25,124 nt of DNA from contig CBDUXT010000082.1 of assembly GCA_965371245.1 (NCBI GenBank), positions 1 to 25,124 of the forward strand, given 5' to 3'. The DNA comes from CBDUXT01 sp965371245. Its GTDB lineage: Bacteria > Planctomycetota > Phycisphaerae > UBA1845. The notes below the pieces were generated by a model. The model ran no database searches. It was not told the origin of the DNA and saw nothing but the letters and a program-made list of their open reading frames with translations. This document shows, piece after piece, positions 22,688-25,124 of this stretch (the first letter of the stretch is position 1; each line of letters begins with the position of its first letter). Made by a program: the position numbers and the translations under genes.

Positions 22688-25083
22688 CAGCAGAGGACCA
22701 TTGGCAGCAGGTTGAGGACCTTCTCAAAAACGCTCTAGCGCTCGCACCCGCCGAACGGGTCGCGTACCTAGGCAGCGCGTGCAAGGGCTCGATCCGGTCG
22801 GAAGTCGAGTCGCTGTTGGAGTATGAGGGCCTAGCCGGCGGATTTCTTGAAGCGCCGGGTAGCGACGAGGTCGCGCTCCTTTTCACGCAGCATCAAGCTG
22901 AGAGCCTTCTCGGCCAGCACATCGGTGGGTTTGAGTTGGTCGGCGTCTTGGGCCATGGCGGCATGGGTGTGGTCTACCGGGCCGTTCAGCATAACCCGAA
23001 ACGCGAGGTGGCGCTCAAGGTTATCCGCGGCGGCGCGTACGTGGACCAGAATCGACTCAGACTGTTTGAGCGCGAGGTGCGGGCGCTGGCTCGGCTGAGG
23101 CACCCCGCCATCGCCGCGATTCACGCAGCGGGCGGCACCGACGACGGCAGGCACTACTTCGCCATGGAGCTGATCTCGGGGTTACCGCTTACCGAGTTCG
23201 CCCGCAGTCGTGCCATTGACATTCACGCGCGGCTGAAACTCTTCTGCCGCATCTGCGATGCGATCAGTTATGCCCATCAACGCGGTGTTATCCACCGCGA
23301 CATCAAGCCTACCAACATCCTCATCGATGACGAGGACCATCCGAAAATCCTCGATTTTGGCTTGGCGAAAATCACCGACTCTGACGTTGCCGTGACGACG
23401 ATCATGACCGATGTGGGCCGGGTCCAAGGCACGCTCGCGTACATGAGCCCGGAGCAAGTCCGGGGGGACACGGATTACATCGATGTGCAAAGTGATGTGT
23501 ATTCTCTGGGCATCGTGCTCTACGAGTTGCTTGCGGATCAGCTTCCCTATGACCTCTCGCGGGCGACGCTCCCAGAGGCCGTTCGCAAGATTTGTGACGA
23601 CCCGCCCCAAAGACTTAGCCGGATCAGTCGCGGTGTTGGCAGTGATCTGGAGACCATTGTCCGCAAGGCATTGGCCAAGGAGCCGGACCGCCGATATCAA
23701 AGCGCCGCCGCTTTGTCGGATGACCTGCGACGCTATCTGACGAACCAACCCATACTCGCCCGTCCTCCCAGCACCAGGTATCAGATTTCGAAAATGGTGA
23801 GCCGTCACAAGGCTCTGGTAGCGTTGGTGGGGCTTTTGTTTCTGGTGGTCACGATTTCGGCTGTCGTGGGGTGGACCTTGTATCGCAGCGCCGATCGCCA
23901 GGCGCGGATGGCTGAAGCGGCGGTGCAGAAGCGGAAGCACGCACAAACGGAAGCGGAACACGCGCGCGCTTCTGAGGAAAAGCAACGTGAGCTTGCGGAG
24001 CAACGTGCGCGTCAGTTGGTGACGGTCACGCAATTCCAGCAATCGATGCTCGGGCAGATCGATGCCGAGAAGATGGGTAGGGAGATCATCGACGAGCTTC
24101 GCGAAGGCATTCGCACCGGGTTGGAGGAAAAGGAACATCTTTCGCCTACGAGAATCCGTTCCGACTTGGCGGCGTTTGACCGACTCGTCGGTGACGTCAA
24201 TGCCACCGACCTCGCGCTGGCGATGCTCGACAAGAACGTGTTGGCGCGGGCGGCGGAGACGATACATGAGGAGTTCTCCGCCCAACCACTTGTCCGCGCC
24301 ACGTTGCAGCAGACCATCGCGACGACATACGGCGAGATAGGTCTTTATGAGCGGGCACTGCCGCTGCAGGTAGCCGCGCTGAAGACCCGTCGGAGGGTAC
24401 TAGGTGACGAACACCCGGACACACTGTCCTCGGTCAGCAAAATGGGATTGCTGCTCAAGTTCATGGGCAGACACGAGGAGGCTCTGTCCTTTTGTCGGGA
24501 GGCGTTGGAGGCTAGACGCCGCATCTTGGGTGACGATCACCCGGATACACTAACGTCGATCAGCAACATGGGAGTCCTGCTTCGGGCGATGGACAGGAAC
24601 GACGAGGCTGAACCCTACTACCGCGAGGCGCTGGAAGCCAGGCGCCGCATACTGGGAAACGACCACGCCGACACGCTGATCTCGATAAACAACATGGGTG
24701 TGCTGCTTAAGAACATGGGGAAACTCGATGAGGCTCTTCCCTATTACGAGGAGTCGCTGGTCGGTAGTCGCCGTAAACTGGGTGACGACCATCCGGATAC
24801 GCTGATCTCGATCTCAAACATGGGCGCGTTGCTCTATGCTATGCGCAAGTACGATGAGGCCGCACCCTACGCTCGCGAGGCATTGGATATCCGACGTCGC
24901 CAATTGGGCGACAATCACCCCAACACACTGATTTCGATCAAGCTCCTGGGCTACCTGCTCAATTCACTCGGTCACTACGACGAAGCGGCCACTCTTCTGG
25001 GCTCGGGAGAGGCCTTAGCACGGAAGGTGTGGACTGACGACAACGCGCGTTTGTTGGGGACGTATCTGGGCGCACTAGTATGA
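22684..25083 (+). CDS. Transmembrane Ser/Thr protein kinase with TPR repeats
   Basis: This is a 799-residue Hanks-type kinase, predicted to sit in the cytoplasmic membrane. The N-terminal helix region (about 4-60, ending AGGFLEAPG) is typical of planctomycete kinases linked to ECF sigma factors. The kinase domain has the glycine loop GHGGMGVV (90-97), catalytic Lys112 in VALKVI, HRDIKPTN (204-211), DFG (224-226) and YMSPEQ (253-258), so it appears active. One membrane helix spans about 377-399, and a charged coiled coil follows to about 450. Five kinesin-light-chain-like TPRs with a strict 42-residue period repeat LG-x-x-HPDT at 573, 615, 657, 699 and 741. The GTG at 22684 overlaps the sigma stop, which suggests coupling. 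The kinase may regulate its partner sigma factor, but the target is unknown. Confidence 0.95.
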   Translation: MTAEDHWQQVEDLLKNALALAPAERVAYLGSACKGSIRSEVESLLEYEGLAGGFLEAPGSDEVALLFTQHQAESLLGQHIGGFELVGVLGHGGMGVVYRAVQHNPKREVALKVIRGGAYVDQNRLRLFEREVRALARLRHPAIAAIHAAGGTDDGRHYFAMELISGLPLTEFARSRAIDIHARLKLFCRICDAISYAHQRGVIHRDIKPTNILIDDEDHPKILDFGLAKITDSDVAVTTIMTDVGRVQGTLAYMSPEQVRGDTDYIDVQSDVYSLGIVLYELLADQLPYDLSRATLPEAVRKICDDPPQRLSRISRGVGSDLETIVRKALAKEPDRRYQSAAALSDDLRRYLTNQPILARPPSTRYQISKMVSRHKALVALVGLLFLVVTISAVVGWTLYRSADRQARMAEAAVQKRKHAQTEAEHARASEEKQRELAEQRARQLVTVTQFQQSMLGQIDAEKMGREIIDELREGIRTGLEEKEHLSPTRIRSDLAAFDRLVGDVNATDLALAMLDKNVLARAAETIHEEFSAQPLVRATLQQTIATTYGEIGLYERALPLQVAALKTRRRVLGDEHPDTLSSVSKMGLLLKFMGRHEEALSFCREALEARRRILGDDHPDTLTSISNMGVLLRAMDRNDEAEPYYREALEARRRILGNDHADTLISINNMGVLLKNMGKLDEALPYYEESLVGSRRKLGDDHPDTLISISNMGALLYAMRKYDEAAPYAREALDIRRRQLGDNHPNTLISIKLLGYLLNSLGHYDEAATLLGSGEALARKVWTDDNARLLGTYLGALV

Positions 25084-25124
25084 CAGCGCTATGACGTGTC
25101 GAGTCTTGCGGCCGTTCTTTTTCG

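Overview
This window most likely comes from a planctomycete (Planctomycetota). The evidence is the adjacent pair of an ECF sigma factor and a Ser/Thr kinase with C-terminal TPRs, secreted proteins with dockerin modules, an RHS/YD-repeat surface protein, and intergenic spaces rich in several families of REP-like palindromes next to a REP-associated tyrosine transposase. No species can be named from the sequence. Frame disruptions and a single strain suggest either a draft or metagenome assembly, or genes that are really decaying.

Layout. (1) 1-1577: a minus-strand tRNA-Asn, then a minus-strand RAYT transposase bracketed by two copies of the same 29-nt palindromic element. (2) 1578-9970: ten co-directional plus-strand genes forming a Mu-type capsid cassette. 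In order they are terminase large subunit, DUF935 portal, gpI-like protease/scaffold, small decoration protein, gpT-like major capsid protein, gp36-like DUF1320 protein, a probable neck or tail-completion protein, and three unrecognised, probably beta-rich structural proteins. I see no integrase or Mu transposase, no sheath, tube, tape measure or baseplate genes, and no lysis genes. Two gaps of about 315 nt in the cassette each hold two different REP-like inverted pairs. (3) 9971-10965: gene-poor, with more hairpins. (4) 10966-21390: four minus-strand genes for exported proteins. In transcription order they are a dockerin protein, a 990-residue dockerin/Ig-like protein, a large RHS protein and a beta-helix-like protein. 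(5) 21391-25083: a divergent control region with a good sigma70-type promoter, then an ECF sigma factor overlapping a membrane Ser/Thr kinase by 4 nt.

The most notable observations are these. The Mu-like cassette encodes a head without a recognisable tail. The RHS gene is broken at both ends: an in-frame TAG lies inside the conserved RHS terminus, and its 5' YD repeat runs out of frame into the upstream 990-residue ORF. The ECF sigma gene carries a one-base frameshift just after its conserved N-terminus. The RAYT and REP elements may form an active REPIN-like system that has colonised the phage cassette.

How the parts may work together is inference. The sigma/kinase pair is a signalling module that may or may not control the divergent surface-protein cluster. 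The head cassette is a separate, phage-derived unit.
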